DNA of 6,222 nt, taken from positions 1 through 6,222 of the forward strand of contig JAJDES010000042.1 in NCBI GenBank assembly GCA_029259675.1, given 5' to 3'. A program made the translations under genes and the position numbers. The notes under the pieces were generated by a model. It saw only the letters and a list, made by a program, of their open reading frames with translations, searched no databases and had not been told where the DNA came from. Positions within the stretch are counted from its first letter, which is position 1. Each line of letters begins with the position of its first letter. This DNA is from Planctomycetota bacterium (GTDB lineage: Bacteria > Planctomycetota > UBA1135 > GCA-002686595). Of the stretch, positions 4,044 through 6,222 are shown piece after piece.

Positions 4044-6222
4044 TTATCTGCTTGGGATGGTGGCGGGCTCGTCACCGAATAGACTTTTGCTAAGTGCCAT
4101 TAGTTTCTTCTCGGCCTCGGCGGCGGTGAGCTCGCCGGCTTTGACTGCTGCCTGGAGGCGGTGTTCAAAGCTTTGGTAGAGCTTCTTGCGATTGTCTTGC
4201 TCGCCGCGTGCACCGTCTCGGCCCTCTGTGTGACTTGGACCTGTGCCTTCTTTGGCTAGATCTCCAGCCAATCCTGACTTGTGGACTCGCTCGGAGAGGC
4301 TTTGGACCAGGGCTAGTTGTTCCGCGCTCAACCCGAGTTCAACGAGATGTTTTTGTATCGCGGGGGCAAGCTCGAAAGCCGCGCCTTGCTTGCGACGTTC
4401 CCCTACGATCTTCTTGATGGAACCGAGCACATCGTGCATTTGGCTGCGCGGAACGCCGGCCTTTGATAAGGCCTCAATCACCCATACCATGGACTCGCGA
4501 CCTGTGTGTTCGCCGGTTTTAGGCTGGCGTTCTCCGCCGGCCATGTATTGCGGGTGGGCTACACGCGCAGCGCAGTGCTCGGCCAATTCAATTTGCTCGG
4601 AAGTCAATCCCAGTGAGACAAAGTACTCACTCAGTTTGGGATCCATCGCGAACTTCTCATCCTCACGGCGCATTTCCGCGACGAGACTTTTGACGCCGAC
4701 AAGGACTTTGGGCAAGAGTTCGCGCGGGGTCCCGGCTTCCGACAATTTCTTGGCGATCCATTCGTAGGATTCGTCGGTCTCGGATTGCAGTGGCTTGCTT
4801 ACCGCTTTCGAAGCCAGGCTCTTGATCAAATCCATTTGCTCTCCCGTCAAGTTGAGGGAGACCATTGCGTCGAGGGTTGTTTGGGCAAGTTCGAAGGAAG
4901 CCCCTTCCTTTCTCATCTCGTAGGTGATGTTTTCAATTAGGCCCAGCACCGGCTTGATCTTGTCGCGCGCGATGCCGCCTTTGCTCAGGTGATCTAGCAT
5001 CCACGCGAAGGAAGGAGTCGGACTCATGGCGGCCAAGGCGGCTTTCTTGGCCGCGACCTCTTCCGGCGTTAGTCTTCCCGAATCAACGGCCAAGCGCAGT
5101 TTGGCCTCATCCATGCTCATGTCCAAGACTTCCATGTAGAAAGCCAGGGATTGGAGCTGCGCCCCTAGGGCCTGCTTCTTGGCCTCTCCATCTTCCTTAC
5201 GCAATTTTCCGGATTCGACAACCGCGTCGATTTTCTTCGCTCCGTTGGCATACAAGGCTTCGAGTTTGCGCAAGATCGGAGCGTTGGCGGGTTGGATGAT
5301 TTCGTAGACAAGTTGGGCTTGTTGCTCAGTCAACTCTCCGGAATGAATCAGATCCCGCAGCGACTGGATTGTGGAACCCGGGTCGGATTGCGCTGCGCGC
5401 GTGGGCTGTTCGCGACTGGACGAATGTTCATCGGCGAAAGTTACGCCAATGCAGAGCAAACACGCGGCTGCGATTAGAGTTCCTGTCCGCAAAGCGCGGG
5501 GCGTTTTCTTCGGCAGTGTTCCTGACATGATCATTTCCAGTCTCTGTTGAAGGGATCCGCCGTTGTGGATAGCACTTGCAACGGCCGGTGGGCGGAGCGC
5601 CGGTGCTGCGAGGAATTCGGCAACGCTTAGGAGCGTGCCGGCATAGGACCTTGAATTGGGCTGAAAGTGATTGAGCACGAGCGCGTCGCAGCAAATCTCT
5701 TCGGTAATGCGCAACTGACGGCGTGCGATCCAAGTGATGGGGTTCCACCAAAAGGCGAGGCAGGCGAGCCATTCCATCCAGCGCACCCAATGGTCTTTGC
5801 GCCGAATGTGTCCCAGTTCGTGGGCCAGGACCCAGCGCATGCCGTTCGGGCCTAGCTCGCTCAGCAGGGCTGCGGGCAAAACCACGCGTGCGCGGGTGCC
5901 GAAACACCAAACTAGGGGCGACAGATTGGCTGAACTTACGCAGACCGATGGTGTTCTTGCTAAGCCGAGTTGAGTGGCGACCTGCGTTGCAAGATTTTGA
6001 ATCTCTGCGGAGGCCGCCTGACTCGCCATGGTTAGCCATCGTTGGAAGCGCAGGATGCGAATCAACGACGCGCCGAGAACGAATAGGCTTCCGGCTAGCC
6101 AGATCAGCAAGAGCACTTGCGAAAGGGACATCTGCCAGGGAGGCGCCGGCTGATCAGGCAGCGGAATCGGCTGCGAGATCTCTTGTGTGAATCGATCCCC
6201 GACCATCGATGCTGTGTCCGCA
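4044..6222 (-). CDS. BlaR1/MecR1-like M56 membrane metallopeptidase with helical-repeat sensor region (5' end outside window)
   Basis: The frame is open to the right edge, so the gene starts outside the window. ATG 6206 (residue 1 in this numbering) lies in a Pro-rich loop that in M56 proteins precedes the third helix, so helices 1-2 are probably missing. Visible order: membrane helix 28-50; cytoplasmic zinc protease core with HELGH at 129-133 (H129 and H133 ligands, E130 catalytic) and EICCD at 170-174 (E170 the likely third ligand), with WWNPITW (153-159) between them; GGSLQQRL typical of the family at 216-223; final helix about 241-258. Residues 259-720 should lie outside the membrane. In BlaR1 this position holds a beta-lactam-binding domain, and its signal drives cleavage of the BlaI repressor. 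Here no SxxK/SxN penicillin-binding motifs are evident; the region is helical repeats instead. Third-position GC is about 70-80% in counted stretches. M56 assignment is firm; the signal and target are unknown. Confidence 0.92.
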   Translation of the reverse strand, partial: ADTASMVGDRFTQEISQPIPLPDQPAPPWQMSLSQVLLLIWLAGSLFVLGASLIRILRFQRWLTMASQAASAEIQNLATQVATQLGLARTPSVCVSSANLSPLVWCFGTRARVVLPAALLSELGPNGMRWVLAHELGHIRRKDHWVRWMEWLACLAFWWNPITWIARRQLRITEEICCDALVLNHFQPNSRSYAGTLLSVAEFLAAPALRPPAVASAIHNGGSLQQRLEMIMSGTLPKKTPRALRTGTLIAAACLLCIGVTFADEHSSSREQPTRAAQSDPGSTIQSLRDLIHSGELTEQQAQLVYEIIQPANAPILRKLEALYANGAKKIDAVVESGKLRKEDGEAKKQALGAQLQSLAFYMEVLDMSMDEAKLRLAVDSGRLTPEEVAAKKAALAAMSPTPSFAWMLDHLSKGGIARDKIKPVLGLIENITYEMRKEGASFELAQTTLDAMVSLNLTGEQMDLIKSLASKAVSKPLQSETDESYEWIAKKLSEAGTPRELLPKVLVGVKSLVAEMRREDEKFAMDPKLSEYFVSLGLTSEQIELAEHCAARVAHPQYMAGGERQPKTGEHTGRESMVWVIEALSKAGVPRSQMHDVLGSIKKIVGERRKQGAAFELAPAIQKHLVELGLSAEQLALVQSLSERVHKSGLAGDLAKEGTGPSHTEGRDGARGEQDNRKKLYQSFEHRLQAAVKAGELTAAEAEKKLMALSKSLFGDEPATIPSR
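4092..4154 (-). repeat. Fourth 'AVxSGxLTxEE' motif at the C-terminus of the M56 protein
   Basis: Residues 687-702, AVKAGELTAAEAEKKL, match the motif found at 285-296, 328-344 and 373-389. It follows a charged, Gly-rich linker at about 643-675 and lies some 15 residues before the C-terminus, so the three long repeats are bracketed by copies of the short motif. Confidence 0.65.
4284..5003 (-). repeat. Three tandem ~67-residue helical repeats in the M56 sensor region
   Basis: In the M56 protein, residues 402-469, 483-549 and 575-641 align almost without gaps. Shared positions are W402/W483/W575; LSxxG with a following R; VL at 420/501/593; the E-x-R-(R/K) patch; F438/F519/F611; V449/V530/V622; and a closing LxL(T/S)xEQ (L453-Q457, L534-Q538, L626-Q630). 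Linkers are 13 and 25 residues, the second polar and Gly-rich. The LTxxQ/LSxxQ motif recalls the CpxP/Spy family of periplasmic stress proteins; true homology is not established. Confidence 0.85.
5034..5354 (-). repeat. Short 'AVxSGxLTxEE' motifs on the membrane side of the long repeats
   Basis: Three related segments precede the long repeats in the M56 protein: DLIHSGELTEQQ (residues 285-296), AVVESGKLRKED (328-339) and AVDSGRLTPEE (373-383). The last two are followed by AKK. A fourth copy lies near the C-terminus (see 4092-4154). The pattern resembles the G-x-(L/I)-T-x-E-E-(F/x)-x-x-K core of SHOCT-type short helical modules, which is a resemblance only. Confidence 0.65.

Noticed and set aside
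4243..4767. 174-codon + frame opposite the M56 gene
   Set aside because: Antisense to the repeat region; Ser/Arg-rich, explained by codon bias of the real gene.
5428..6039. 203-codon minus-strand frame inside the M56 gene
   Set aside because: Arg-rich shadow frame of the zinc protease core, which is clearly coded in the overlapping frame.

Overview
The window looks like chromosomal sequence from a Gram-negative-type environmental bacterium, most likely of the Planctomycetota or a related PVC lineage. The clues are an FG-GAP beta-propeller export protein with repeated 'SGxTGxxL' strands, a BlaR1-like M56 membrane protease with a lineage-specific C-terminus, several large exported proteins of unknown function, and mostly weak or absent Shine-Dalgarno sequences. 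This assignment rests on style of content; no marker gene is present.

Layout, left to right. Bases 1-333 (+) are the 3' end of a TPR-type helical-repeat protein whose start lies outside the window. Bases 386-679 (+) could encode a 97-residue cysteine-rich exported protein. Bases 680-971 hold no convincing gene. Bases 972-2285 (+) encode a 437-residue exported, possibly lipid-anchored, FG-GAP protein that I read as a seven-bladed propeller with some degenerate calcium loops. After a 170-base gap, bases 2456-3871 (+) encode a 471-residue protein with a signal peptide that I do not recognise. Bases 3872-4043 are a convergent intergenic region with a strong 12-bp perfect hairpin, best placed to terminate the leftward gene. 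Bases 4044-6222 (-) encode most of a BlaR1/MecR1-like M56 metallopeptidase. Its N-terminal membrane helices lie beyond the right edge.

The M56 protein is the most interesting gene. It keeps the zinc protease core (HELGH and a downstream EICCD), but where BlaR1 has a penicillin-binding sensor it has about 460 residues of helical repeats. These are three tandem copies of a ~67-residue unit carrying LTxxQ/LSxxQ motifs (as in CpxP/Spy proteins), plus short 'AVxSGxLTxEE' motifs on both sides. This suggests a regulated-proteolysis sensor with a different input signal. A BlaI/MecI-type repressor would be expected near its 5' end, outside the window.

The rightward genes at 386-3871 show lower third-position GC in hand-counted stretches (about 56-63%) than the flanking TPR gene (about 74%) and the M56 gene (about 70-80%). 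They may be an accessory block. Nothing in the sequence ties them functionally to the protease.
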